From assembly GCA_947561585.1 (NCBI GenBank), contig CANNZV010000326.1, positions 245,710 through 309,709 on the forward strand: 64,000 nucleotides of DNA, read 5' to 3'. The DNA comes from Caprella mutica. Lineage: Eukaryota > Arthropoda > Malacostraca > Amphipoda > Caprellidae. The translations under genes and the position numbers were made by a program. The notes beneath the pieces are model-generated. The model saw only the letters and a list, made by a program, of their open reading frames with translations, was not told the origin of the DNA and made no database searches. Shown piece after piece: positions 34,489-46,429 of the stretch; position 1 is the first letter of the stretch, and every line of letters begins with the position of its first letter.

Positions 34489-34707
34489 TTATCTATCGAA
34501 GCAATTCAATGGGTTAAATGGGACCAACTTTAGTGGTTTCAAGGCAACACATACAAAATCTTCGTCTTCCAACGTTTTTGACGTTATGTAATGGAAAACC
34601 GAGTGTTTTCCATCTTTTGTCAGATATTTGAAAACTTGAAATTCACTACTGATGGAAGAAAGAAGAGAAGAATCTTCTTTAAAAGAAGTTAAAGAATTTA
34701 AGAACAT
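34489..34707 (-). CDS. Unrecognised 72-codon ORF, possible terminal exon
   Basis: Translation starts MFLNSLTSFKEDSS and contains EFQVFKYLTKDGKHSVFHYI, then LEDEDFVCVALKPLKL and ends NPLNCFDR. Its composition is mixed and protein-like, with no low complexity, unlike most frames in this window. It is followed by two poly(A) signals. An AG (TATATTTAG, about 34715) just upstream could be a splice acceptor, and an in-frame stop there shows the frame does not extend further as genomic ORF. I recognise no family. It could be the last exon of a - strand gene, a pseudogene piece or chance. Confidence 0.25.
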   Translation of the reverse strand: MFLNSLTSFKEDSSLLSSISSEFQVFKYLTKDGKHSVFHYITSKTLEDEDFVCVALKPLKLVPFNPLNCFDR

Positions 34708-36382
34708 TTTATTCTAAATATAGTTAAATGAAAAGCAATGTAAAATAAATAAGTTATTAAAGCATAGAAAAGATACAAAAGGCCTCATCTTTGGTAGCAA
34801 AATCACTAAGACTAAAGACTATTTACAGTGAATCTAAAGATCAGTTTTCAGGAGATATACAATTTAGAATAAACCAAATAAAAAAACATAATAGAGTAAT
34901 AATGCTGATTATAAACTATAATTAAAATATCTTAATTGAATATAGAACATCGTAATATAGTACCAGATATTAATCATATACGATTTTAAAATTCTTCATT
35001 AGGTCGCATTTTAATTAGTAGTAATTATGACTTATAAAGTTCATAATGAATGAATCTCTGTATTCACATTGCATTAATCATTGACAAACGCATTATGAAT
35101 GTACAGTCTTATTACTTAAAATAGAACTATTTTAAAACGTGCCCTAAGCACTGACTAGAAGCAGTTAATTGATAATTGCTTAATACACCCTGATATATAC
35201 AAATAATATTCTAGCGAATTTTCCTTATGAGATTGTATAAAAAAATGGAACATGTTTATAGGAATTCAAAGTTATAAATCTGAGAAAATATCCTAGAGGT
35301 AAATGACATATAAATCTAATAGCACAATTTCCTAACCTTAAAATATTTAACAATTCTGAGATACAAATCAAGATAACAAAGAACTTAAGATCATTTAACT
35401 TTAGAAAGAATGTTGACCTTTATTTAATCTATTCATACAATTATAGGAATGGATATTTCGAATAGAATAAATTCTTAAAATGAAGAGAGAGCTAAATTGA
35501 TGGAATTAAGGATAACTTCAACATTCAGGAGAAAGGCTTCACTTCTTGGAAATTTAGTGTCATTTAATTGTTCTCCAATGGAGTTAAATACTCCAGACTG
35601 ATAAACTGTGACACTCTCAAGTGTTATTTTAAGAGTTTAGATGGAGCAAAAGATGCATGTCATTCTAAATAATTACGGCGTCGTAAATAGCAAAGGAAAA
35701 CCCAGTTTAGCAGTCTGCATTCGTGTTTTTGTAACGTCAGAACCAGTAATTCAACCGTCAGCTCAAAACATTTTCTTCTTCAAATTTATCCACAGACAGC
35801 AAATAAAACACGTGACTGTAGAAATGATTGAATCATGTTTAGGCATTTCATTTCAAAATATATTATGGATGAATTGTGCAACTAAAAGGATTATGAGTCA
35901 GCTGAAACTGAATTCGGTTGTTCGTATCACCTGGAAATGACGTAAATTACAGCTACTTTTCCCAGAAAAAGATAAGTAAGTTTACTGTCAAATCAATGCA
36001 ATAAAATTCATAGAGCTACATAAATAGAGATTAATTCCTAAAAATATGAACAGAAAAATAAACTCTCTGATACGCGAAAAATATCTAACTCTAAATATCA
36101 ATTCTTAACTTAACCCTGATTTGTCCTTCAAACTAATCCTTAGCTATTTTTAATATACAGTTGTCATTATTTTAGAAAAAAAAAGACATGTGAGTTTTTT
36201 CCCGGATCTTAAAAATGAAGTCACGATTCCTACTTTGTACTATCAAAAAATAGCATCAAAAATTTTTAGTAATACCTTTAAAACTTTCAGAAAAATTACG
36301 TTATAACAGCCAATACATGATATTAAATGTTATACAATGTACAATTAATAATACTTATTTGTATTAAGCGTAAGAGGGTACT
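34708..36382. other. AT-rich spacer between the two CHH-family genes
   Basis: No supportable gene. The longest frame (35641-35940, + strand, 99 codons, MEQKMHVILNNYGVV...) has no recognised domain and no splice context. Confidence 0.45.
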
Positions 36383-36395
36383 GGGGGGGGGGGGG
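36383..36395. repeat. Homopolymer run of 13 G (C on the transcribed - strand)
   Basis: It lies in what would be the 3' UTR of the second CHH-family gene, about 30 bases after its stop codon, so its mRNA would carry a C13 tract. Confidence 0.9.
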
Positions 36396-36425
36396 TAGTG
36401 AATCCCTTGTAGCCTATGCAGTTCT

Positions 36426-36531
36426 TCAGTACTTAGACTGCAGCCTGTGTGCATAACTCTCGTACATTATGACAGACAGTTTGAGGCTCTTGGTGCACTC
36501 CTTGAAAGCAATGTGCTTGAAGCACCCAATC
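36426..36531 (-). CDS. Second CHH-family gene, C-terminal exon
   Basis: After TTTTTTCAG the exon finishes the Lys codon and reads IGCFKHIAFKEC, then TKSLKLSVIMYESY and AHRLQSKY, stop TGA at 36428-36426. It carries cysteines five and six of the fold and lacks an amidation signal. Confidence 0.9.
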
Positions 36532-37041
36532 CTGAAAAAAAGAGAGGTACCATTTAGCAAAACTGGCTCCATCAAACTAGTTATATAGGTACTTGGCATG
36601 CAACCAATTTACTAAATTGCACTCGGCAAAAAACGCCATGAAAATGAATAATGGCCAATTTATTAGATTAATGCGCATCATGAATTCTGAGACTTTAAAA
36701 TGGCAAGATGACGTATACGTTCCAAAAGTAAAATATCTATTTTTTTTTTCATTCAGTAAAGATCAATTCTATTGTATTTTTTTTTTTTCATATCATATGC
36801 TATTTTAAACTTACTTGCAATTGTCTGCAACCTGCTCGTTGTTATAGATGTAATAACAATCGTTGCACAGGTTGTTCAGTTTGGAATAAAGGACTGGATT
36901 AAACTCTCCCCGACAGGCAGGGTCGAACTTTGGGCCCCTGAAGTCAATCTCATTGATAGTCTCGTCCATGAGGCCTCGTGAGGACACAGTGGACCACAAG
37001 CAGAGGGAGATGAGAAAGAAGGTGCTTAGCGAGTGGTTCAT
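36426..37041 (-). CDS. Divergent CHH/ITP-family neuropeptide precursor (two coding exons)
   Basis: Coding exons 37041-36815 and 36531-36426 (333 nt) give a 110-residue precursor. Residues 1-21 are a signal peptide (MNHSLSTFFLISLCLWSTVSS). After RGLMDETINEIDFRG comes PKFDPACRGEF, aligned with the FD-x-x-C start of CHH. Cysteine spacing is C-15-C-2-C-12-C-3-C-8-C, the type I pattern, with CNDCYYIY matching CEDCYNLY. The intron (donor GTAAGT, acceptor TTTTTTCAG, 283 bp) splits the Lys codon right after the fourth Cys, the same place and phase as in CHH. There is no CPRP, no dibasic site before the mature peptide and no C-terminal GK/GR; it ends LQSKY. It is not a typical MIH/VIH, which has an extra Gly after the first Cys. 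It probably encodes a secreted peptide hormone of unknown activity. Confidence 0.9.
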
Positions 37042-37079
37042 TTTGAAGATTAGGATTGTTATGGAGTTAGAACGAAGAA
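36815..37079 (-). CDS. Second CHH-family gene, 5' exon (CDS 37041-36815)
   Basis: ATG at 37041 opens the signal peptide; the exon ends TGC AA|GTAAGT at 36815. Upstream of the ATG, CTTTTTCTTTGCAG (AG at 37081-37080) is a strong 3' splice-site match, so a separate 5' non-coding exon is possible. Alternatively, transcription may start just upstream at the TATA-like 37171-37162. Confidence 0.85.
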
Positions 37080-37161
37080 CTGCAAAGAAAAAGAAGGAAT
37101 TATATTATTATTTGATTGAAAATTGGTTGCAATCAATATAGTTAATATAAAATATAGACAG

Positions 37162-37171
37162 TTTATATAAA
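37162..37171 (-). promoter_or_regulatory. TATA-like palindrome TTTATATAAA upstream of the second CHH-family gene
   Basis: It lies about 120 bases upstream of the ATG on the - strand, which would place a start near 37135-37140 and a short 5' UTR. It competes with the alternative of an upstream spliced leader exon. Confidence 0.25.
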
Positions 37172-40100
37172 GGACATTCACGTCCTAATCTTTTTATCGT
37201 TATTCACCATATAATATATATTACAAGTTAACGGTAGAGATCACATTTTCCTTTGAGTTGAAACTGGAATATTAAATACACAGAATCTACATACTGCAGC
37301 AATAATTTAGTACCCAAAATTATTATTACTTCATTTAGTATTCAGAGGAAATTGCTTCACCACTGAATTCATTCAAAGTGGATCATGATTTCCTAATCAT
37401 AGTAGTGCTTTATTTGCATCGTAAAGTCTGGGTGCTGTATAGATACTCAGAATCCCCATCAAACTTCCTAACAATGTAATATGTGTGATGTATATGCTCT
37501 GATTGTGTTACTATAACAATAATCTAAACAGCATATTAAGAGGAAGTTACATGAGAGTGTTTTTGACGGATTAGTGAAAAGGGAAGCTGTCAATGCTAAC
37601 CAATAAGGTACCAATAAAGGGTTTCTCTTGTCACAATAGAATTAGGAATTATTGTAAATAATGCCTTTATATAATTTTCCTCCTTTGGATTAGAAAGTTC
37701 GTCTTAATTGACCTTTTCAGTGGCCTGGTGTAAATTTGTTTATAAATATATTCTATGTACAATTTCAAAGGGAATACCAGAAATTCAAATTTAACTACTT
37801 TCGTTATTTCGGAAATAAATTTCGGAAAGGCATACTTCTTTCATTTATTTGATATTATAAGACATAAAACTAAAAACTGTTACACTTTTTGAAAGCAGGT
37901 TGGATCTACGAAATTAATTGAAGCTCTATGAAGCTATTCCCAATCATGATGAAATTGGAGCGATTCCCACAGTGAGGATGTAATCAAAACAATTGACTGG
38001 CTTCCGGTAGTTCACTTCATGTGACATTGATGTACCTGAGGACATGGAATGAATGGGTGGGTGTGTTCAAATAACACACCTATAACCATTACAAACATAG
38101 GCACAATCATATCATATACTGGGACAACAACATCTGTAAAATGTCAATAGTTTTGATGGGTGATCTAGAAGTGGAAGAAAAAGTGTATGAGGAAGGAAAA
38201 CCAGAGGCGGAAAATTGTCTTTTTGTCTATAGATGGTCGATCAAGATCCTCGACCAGATGGTAGATCTTATGACAAAGGTTATACATCAATGGATATGTA
38301 TGGGGATGGAAATAGCAGCAGTGTAGAGGTACGACACTCCTTCTATGATTAGATCATGGATCTCAAATTAGTAAAGATTAATAAATCTTATAGTCCTATA
38401 GCAAGTGGAAATTCTCAAGCAGGAAACAGGTCCAGTTTCATTTTCCATGTTGTGTAAGATTGTCTCAGAAGATTCAGATTGAGTGCCAAGGAAATGTTTC
38501 AGTGCTACAACTGACAAAGTGTGAAGATGGCCATGATAGCAATATTGCATGGACAAATATTAATTGCTGATTTTGAAACTTCAAGGTGAAAAAGAGAAAA
38601 GTCAAACGAACAGATTATATGAAAGACAGCCTTCAAACGCTAGACTATATAGGAAAAACATCAAATCAAACGACAAAACTATATGAAAGACAGCGATGAA
38701 ACACCAAGACTCTAATAATGACTACTATATAAGGCCACTAAGAACTAGCATACCTATCCGTAGTAACCGGCAGGCTCTAATTACCAATTCTTCATTCAGA
38801 ACTACACCCCGTATATCATATCGCCTTGAGGAATGCAGTGAACCATCCCCAACACTGCAGCAACAACTGCATATCCTTAGCCAATGCAGCGTCTTGAGGC
38901 AGCACAGGGTTAATCAGAGTCTCCTAATTTCATGGCAGGATAGTTTTTACTATTGTGGAACCCCTCTCTGCCTGAGTAACTCTAATAATTTGAAGTCCCT
39001 GTCAACAAAGCTCTACTACTGGTTAGGAATACCAATGAATTACGACGTGGCTTCGAGGAATTGACGTATGTTGCATGCACGGTGCCACAGATTTGGCGCG
39101 GAAAAAGACGTTGACAGTTATTCTAAATTTAATGGATTATCCTTGTGTTAATTTGAGGCCATTCTCTTTTAATATATATTTTTCCTATTCATTTAATTCT
39201 TTCCAATACTTTTCGGTTTGGAAATGATGTCAAGAGATATTTAATCTATGAAAAGCAGACCAAATGTAATAGCAAAAACACAATGACTCAGCACAAAAGG
39301 CAGACTTTGTAATTACAGAACAATGCAATTCACATCACGACAATGCAAGTAATGATATAGCAACATCACATCCTCAGATTGTTCTGTTTGGCACAAAATT
39401 TAAATATACATACCATACTAATAGCAGTATTGTTTGTATTTTATTTTAGTATTTTGTTATTTGGTAAAAATGATTTTTATTAATTTCGTTATTTATTAAT
39501 TTTGCTTTTCAGTAATTTCTCCTTTGCTTTCACTTGTGTTTTATTCACTGTACTCTGTACTCACTGTACTCACTGACTAAAAAGAAATCTGTTCCACTGT
39601 TTATTTTTCCTACCGAAAACAATAGTAAAAGCACGTGAGTAAATCCAAACATTGCGTGCTATGTTATTAACATATAACAGGATGTTAGAGATTCACTAAA
39701 ATATTGAGTTGTATATTAAGTAACTTATAAGAAAAGGGTATTTGTTGATGAAAATATTATATTGTATATGTATATAATTTTGTATAAAAATATATGTTGT
39801 TAAATGTAATTTAACATATATGTTTAATTTTGTATATGTATACCATATTTATTAGCATACAATGTACAGCATTAACTATATACGTGCTTGGCATATATCA
39901 ATATATATTACCAATTAACATCAGACTAGTGTTACCCACAGAGGAATGTGAGGTGGGTCCATAGAGCATTGAATACTGTCCTCTGTGACCTAGCATGACA
40001 CTCTACCAAGGTTACTAATGTGGTAATATATATTCATTTTATTATTATTGTGGTTTAACGGTTGCTTTAACCACTTACTGTTTTATTGCCAATGGAGTGA

Positions 40101-40490
40101 ATGAGACAATCTGTTATATTAACTTTGTATCATTACCATTGCAACACCTGCTAAAGTTACTACACAAGAGTGACATCTGTGAAATGTGTGACATCTGTGG
40201 TATGTGTGTACTAATTAGTAGTGAGTGACACATTGAGCATGTGATTGAATGCACCTGACTATTAATCACACATAAGACACCTGACACACCTAATTACACC
40301 TGACACACTTAATAACACCGAATCATACCTTACATACAAATACTGTACAGAAATAATATAAAGAACTAGACTTTTGAAGCGTGTTTTATCCCTCCACACT
40401 AAATATTTTCCTTGTCATGGAATACTTTTTTCACCAATGTGAAAGTTATGGTCATGAGTTGCTTTCATATTTTCCCCTTCAATTTTTCCC
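37172..40490. other. AT-rich DNA without a recognised gene
   Basis: Frames such as 38696-39064 (122 codons) have no recognised motif. No repeat was clearly delimited. It may include the promoter of the second CHH-family gene at its left edge. Confidence 0.45.
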
Positions 40491-40596
40491 TTCACTCACA
40501 CTGTTCTCCTTCACTCTCACTGTTCCCCTTCACTCACACTGTTCCCCTTCACTCACACTGTTCCCCTTCCCTCACACTGTTCCCTTTCACTCCCTT
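40489..40596 (+). repeat. 19-bp minisatellite TTCACTCACACTGTTCCCC
   Basis: Five near-perfect head-to-tail units plus a partial sixth. They create two overlapping serine/proline-rich open frames that are repeat artefacts. Confidence 0.95.
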
Positions 40597-40709
40597 CTCT
40601 CCCTATATATCAGGTCAGGGACAAGGCATTAGATAGGCTGTGCATTCAAGCTATTATTGGAAGGATAAGAAGTTATAAGGTGTGACAAACTTACTGCGAC
40701 CAGTGTGTG

Positions 40710-40868
40710 CGTTTAGTACGACCACTCTACTATATTCTACACTGTCAGTGTGATCAATTTAGTACGACCATATCTACAATAATCTACACTGTCAGTGTGA
40801 TCAATTTAGTACGACCATATCTACAATAATCTACAATGTCAGTGTGATCAATTTAGTACGACCACTCA
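40710..40868 (+). repeat. 47-bp tandem repeat containing TTTAGTACGACC
   Basis: Nearly three units of 47 bp beginning GTCAGTGTGATCAATTTAGT, with a degenerate unit upstream. Further TTAGTACGACC / TTAATACGACC motifs occur at 40955-40990. Confidence 0.9.
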
Positions 40869-40885
40869 AATCACCCTCGGATGGG

Positions 40886-40930
40886 CGAAAGGCGCCTTTT
40901 GTGTGATCCCGTTTCCTTGTGACTCTCTGG
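40886..40930 (-). repeat. Fragment shared with the 11.2-kb composite element (inverted)
   Basis: GGCGCCTTTTGTGTGATCCC and the following TTCCTTGTGACTCTC are the reverse complement of 11230-11272. The match is about 37 bp with few differences. Confidence 0.75.
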
Positions 40931-40934
40931 TTCT

Positions 40935-43900
40935 ACATAGTAAGTGTACTACGTTTAGTACGACCTCTTCGACACACTTAATACGACCACGTTTTCTGTT
41001 GTAGCATTTTATATGTTAAATCTAAATGTTATGGAGAAGCCATGTAAAAGCCCTGGTCGTATAGAAAAAGTTTAATTAATTTATTAAATCTCAATAGGCT
41101 GAAATGCTCGCTATAAATAATACCAAATAATATTGAACTAATTAGTTTATTTTCATAATTATCACATATTTTGAGTTCTATTTTCTCATAAAAAGAGATT
41201 GTATGTTTAACTTGAATGTGAAATTAGACGAAATGATATTTTATCAGCACTGTTAATGAAGCAATAGAGTCATTAACAGATAAGAAAAATACAGAACATT
41301 GCTCCTAAAATGTCAGTGATTGATGTAGATTAATTTGTTTAATAATTTACAGTTTATTCTCCAGTTCATAGACCCATTGAATTGAACTCACCTGTTTACT
41401 GTTTACTGGTCACTGTAACTACTAGACACTCTCTGTTTGGTAGCTCACTGCACAATGTGAAGTGACAGACCAGTCAGTTCCTTATATACAATCTCCTCAT
41501 GCATACATTGGTACCACACGACTGAAACTGCAACCATTTTTCGCAATTAACTAATTAAATTTCAAAAAGGAACTGTAATAATCGTATTCCTTAAATATTA
41601 CATAATTTGGTCTGGGTATACAAGATAAAGTTGTTCAATTTGAAAGTAATTTGAAAAAGTGTGATTCTTTTTAAATTAGCACCATGCGGTGACTTTTTCT
41701 CTGATAGTCCACATGATATTCTACAAAGGACACTTTAGTGACGTCATTTGTGCCTTGTTAACTCGAAGGGTAATTGGCAGTTACCTTTGGTCAGATCATT
41801 AATTGGCAAGCCATTTATAAACATGAAATACATACAGAAAAATTAAGACAGGAATTTGATATATAAAACTTATCTTCTGATATTCCATAATCAACAAAAT
41901 TATTATCAACATCAAAAGCTATTACCATCAAATTGAATATTTATTCTTCATTTTCTATTCAAAAATTTTCTTATTATGATCAAATTTTGATGGGTTGGGA
42001 TAAAGAAACTATAATTTTCGCCATATTTGGTATAGCCAAGAGTGTTTGCATGGTGGCAAATTATGCAAACTAGGTACTAATTTGGTAATTGACGTGTATG
42101 TTCAATAACTTAATTCTATATTGACTTTAACTCTGATGAATGATCTTCTTAACCTGATTACGTTATCCCTAAAGATAAAAATAAATGAAAAATGACAAGC
42201 GTAATATAAAATGACCTTAAGCATCTATCTGTCTAATTTAATGTCTAATTTAATTTCTTCCTTTAAAAGAATACTCATCTAAACTTAGTTCTGACATCAT
42301 ATATGTAAAATAACTATTGAATATAATATAACACAGCATTGAAATATGAAAAATGATGTTATGCCAAGTGAAAAAATTACAGGTTTGCCAAAAATACTAA
42401 TACTGTAATTATCAAAAAATTAATGAACATCCCAATTACCTTTAAACTTTCAAACTGAGAAATTTCATATCAAAACCATTTGATTGTAACACTACTATAT
42501 AACATCAGACTTAAAAAACAACAGTGAGAAAGATTAAACCAGAAATTATACACGATGTTGATTTGTAACATTTTTTGATTTTGTATATTTTTTTACAGAA
42601 AGTTAGGTTGATTTTTTAAAGTGCCATTGATTTGCAAGTATATATTGTGCATTATGCTAAATCGTTAACTATCACGCTCTGTGTTTAAACTTAACCAAAA
42701 TAAATGCAAGACTAGACAGTTCCTAATCACATTAATTACAATTAAGATGAATCTAAGAACAACATCGCGAGTTATGGCTTTCCGCAGTTACGCAGAATAT
42801 AAGCCTTTTGATACAATTCTAACACTCGACCGGGTTTCCCCTCCACAACATTCTAGTCATTCTAGTGCGATTAACCGAAAAACTTATGCGAAATAAACCT
42901 TACGGCATTATCGAGAGGGAACTTGCTGACCTCACTTTCATTTAATTTCCTGAGTGACTGGAAACAAATAGAGCGATCAGATCAGTTAGGTTTTTTGGCA
43001 GATTGAAGTTCCTAGATAGAAACTGTCACCAATCTGATGAGAAAATGAACTGAGAGACTGTTGTATGTGTAAATAATTCGTCCCTTTTTTATGGTGATTA
43101 CTTTTTCTGAGTCTTTTTATCAGAGTGCTGGGGAATTGATATCGGTTGGGTTTTCTGTATAGTCCCATCCAAGCAATTCAACTAATTTATTCAATGATAA
43201 ATGTAATTCATATTGCCATTGGCATGAATATTCTTCAAATCATAGTGTACAAAATATTATTTAGGTTCCACATCAATGAGCCTCTTATAATTGTTTTCTT
43301 TAATAATTTATACTTAAATTTTTGAAAATTTCAAAATAATGTCCATATAGCGGTTATTGAGAAAACCACTTTTAAAGTTTGCAAATGCGATCAGTGAATT
43401 GCTGATTTTTGATATTCTGACGAACAGATTCAGTCTACACACAACCCTTTCTTCACCAAAATATTAGGCCGTTCTAGCAACTTATTAACAGTGATAACTC
43501 ATTTTTGCCATTTCTGGACTTATTCCATTTTTCACCAGCATGAATGAATTATACTAATAAGGTCATACTAAAAAGATCAATGGTTAAATTCATCAAAAGT
43601 TCAGTAATTTTGATGTTCCATCTCGTGAATCATGACTCTACAATCTACATCCTTCCTGATCTGCTATTTCTCCTCACGAATCTGTACCACTCCCTACTTC
43701 TCCTTCTGGATCAGATGATGCTGCATAGCACTTTTAAAGATGATATGATTGTACAAGAATGGAGGATAGTCTTACAGTGGCCCTTTGTACCAAACATGAT
43801 CTTGGTCCCTCGAGTCGAAGTGGTGAATGATACCATTTACCAGTCCAAAGATTACTATCAGAGATAGTTACATTGAGGGTATAGGAATTAGAGTCAGTTG

Positions 43901-45945
43901 TGTCCGATGATGGACGATCAAATTAAACTAATTAGATGAGGTAACTCGTCTTAATAATAATAGTAATTATTGACGAACATAATTAATTATAAATAATCAA
44001 ATTGATAATTAAAAAATGAACAAGTTTTCTGGTACTTTAATACATTTTTTATTAATTGATTAGTAGAAGCGTATATCATATTTTGTGTAAATTCCGGTTA
44101 GTTAACCATGAAGATGTTGTTTGAAGTCTTCTCCAAATGATAATTAAATAAAAGCTCTACCAATTTTAAGGCGCATTTAACATACAATATAAATTCTTAC
44201 AATTGCCTTGGTTCGTGAAAGAGCTAAGTGAATTACCCAAACTATGTGTAGCAATAGAGGCCTGAGAGTAATTACAAAGATACGCCCTGTGCAATTATGG
44301 TATTGTATTCAATTTAATTGCATAGTATGACTAGTACGGTGATCCCATTACAGTAACATTTAATGTTGTTTATTTCATTCATAAAATACGTGATCTAATA
44401 TACAATTTACTTTTCTATAAATACTGCACAATGTCAACTGTTGATGGTTGGCAACATCAGGGTAAACCGGACATTTTTAGCATGGCAACACCTTTCAAAC
44501 GAAGTAGACGGAAACTGTTTTCTACACTCAAGTTGCTGAGGTGGAAAATGTGTCCTCTTTTAAGAATCTCCTGATGCCATTTGGAAACAAATGCATAGGT
44601 ACAGTTATGGGAAGATTCTCAGCAATAACTTTAGCCGCTTAGTTACATAAAAAATGACTTTGGGTTGAATTTGAGCGTTCGCTCATATTTTTCATTTCAA
44701 TTCGTCTTTTCTCAAATTTTGAAAATCTAAAAATCGTTTTATACAGGATATACAAGTGAAAAAGAGCAAAAATTTCATTTAATAATGAAAAAAGATGAAG
44801 ATGATTCTACAAAGATAGATTGATATAAATTGAAAGTATAACAGAACTCAATTATTACAGTCAGACCCTTACAATTGTATTACAAATGAAGGTACAATTG
44901 TCTAATATAAAAGCAATATACCTTTAATGAATAGTTACATTGTACTTTACATGTAGAATATAGCATATTTTACACGTAGAGGATAATATTCATTAAACAT
45001 AAAGATGATAATATACATTATAAAAAAAACTTACATAAAAGTGAGATATTGAAATAATTACGTACATTTTGCTTATTTAGTTTCAATTTTAAAACACGTG
45101 CTCCCTATGTTTAATTTATTTCTCCATAGGTTTGTTAAATTCAGAAAACAATTTGAAAGCTCAATATTCATATTTTATAATTTTCATAAGACGGCTAAAA
45201 TTTGAATTCAAAATATATCTTTACTACTAAAGTTAAAATATGTTAAATAAACATATAAAAACACAACCGGGATAACCAAATATCTTAACCTCTTTTGATA
45301 ACCGACTGTTGTCTGTCTGTCTCTGCGATGTAATTACACAGTCGAAGTATGAGGTATGTAATTGTCATTGAAATAGCGGTACAGTCAATCATTTTAATGT
45401 CATGGCACACAGAGTCCTTCAAAACAAAGAAATGTATAATTTAAATGTAGGCGAATACAGTGAATAATATTATGAAACAGACTGGTTTGTGTATGATCGA
45501 AAACAACCTTCTTATACATTGATGCAAATGACTTTAAACAAATACAGCTAGACACAGACTGTAGCGTAAATCATTTCTAGGAAAATAGTAACTGTATTCA
45601 CGAATTAACTTCATAGCTAGGATTTATTAACTGTTGACTAGTTTCAAATTTTGAACATTAAAATTGTGAATACTTTTCGGTTTATCAATAATGTAAAGTT
45701 ATACACAGTCTTTACTAGTGTTACATCTTATATAAGACTTTAAAATCTTTTGACTATTTTTGAAGCTTATGTACACATCATAAAATTCTTTTCGATACAT
45801 CACTAACATGAATTAAGTCATGAAACTCTTACTAAGAATTATCTATGAGTTGTACAAACATCCGAGTTTTGTTTGAAGACAATATCACATGAGGGGATGG
45901 TTGACATCATAGCAGATAGATATGGAAATCCAGGGTGTGACCAAT
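40935..45945. other. AT-rich DNA without a recognised gene
   Basis: No supportable coding region. The 107-codon frame at 43544-43867 is hydrophobic/low-complexity without a family match I can make. Confidence 0.45.
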
Positions 45946-45949
45946 AGTC

Positions 45950-46420
45950 CTAACTAGGAACTAGACTAGGTACTAGTGACAAACTAGGTACTAGAGACTA
46001 TATAGGTACTAGAGACTAGGTACTAGAGACTGGGTACTAGAGACAAGGTACTAGAGATTAGGTACTAGAGACTGGGTACTAGAGATTAGGTACTAGTGAC
46101 AAACTAGGTACTGGAAACTAGGTACTAGAAACTAGGTACTAGTGACAAACTAGGTACTAGAGACTAGGTACTAGTGACAAACTAGGTACTAGTGACAAAT
46201 TAGGTACTAGTGACAAACTAGGTACTAGTGACAGACTAGGTACTAGAGACTAGGTACTAGAGACTAGGTACTAGATACAAACTAGGTACTAGACACTAAG
46301 TAATAGAGACTAGATACTAAGTAATAGAGACTAGATACTAGAGACTAAGTACTAGAGACAAACTAGGTTCTATTGACAAAGTAGGTACTGGACTAGGTAG
46401 TAAGGTACCATTGACAAACT
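45950..46420 (+). repeat. GGTACTAGAGACTA-type minisatellite
   Basis: About 25-30 units of 13-20 bp alternate between two forms, TAGGTACTAGAGAC and TAGGTACTAGTGACAAAC, in an irregular higher-order order. The right end decays (AAGTAATAGAGACTAGATAC). Confidence 0.95.
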
Positions 46421-46429
46421 AGGTTTCAT

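Noticed and set aside
35641..35940. A 99-codon + strand frame between the two hormone genes.
   Set aside because: Mixed composition but no recognised motif, no poly(A) signal close by and no splice sites in phase. Left unannotated, though a protein search would be worthwhile.
38696..39064. A 122-codon + strand frame, one of the longest in the window.
   Set aside because: No signal, domain or splice context. Composition resembles translated random AT-moderate DNA; not listed as a gene.
40381..40636. Two overlapping 74-83-codon frames rich in Ser, Phe and His.
   Set aside because: Produced by the 19-bp minisatellite read in two frames.
45950..46420. CRISPR-like array (regular short repeats).
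   Set aside because: Unit spacing is irregular, there are no unique spacers, and the genome is clearly eukaryotic (spliced genes).
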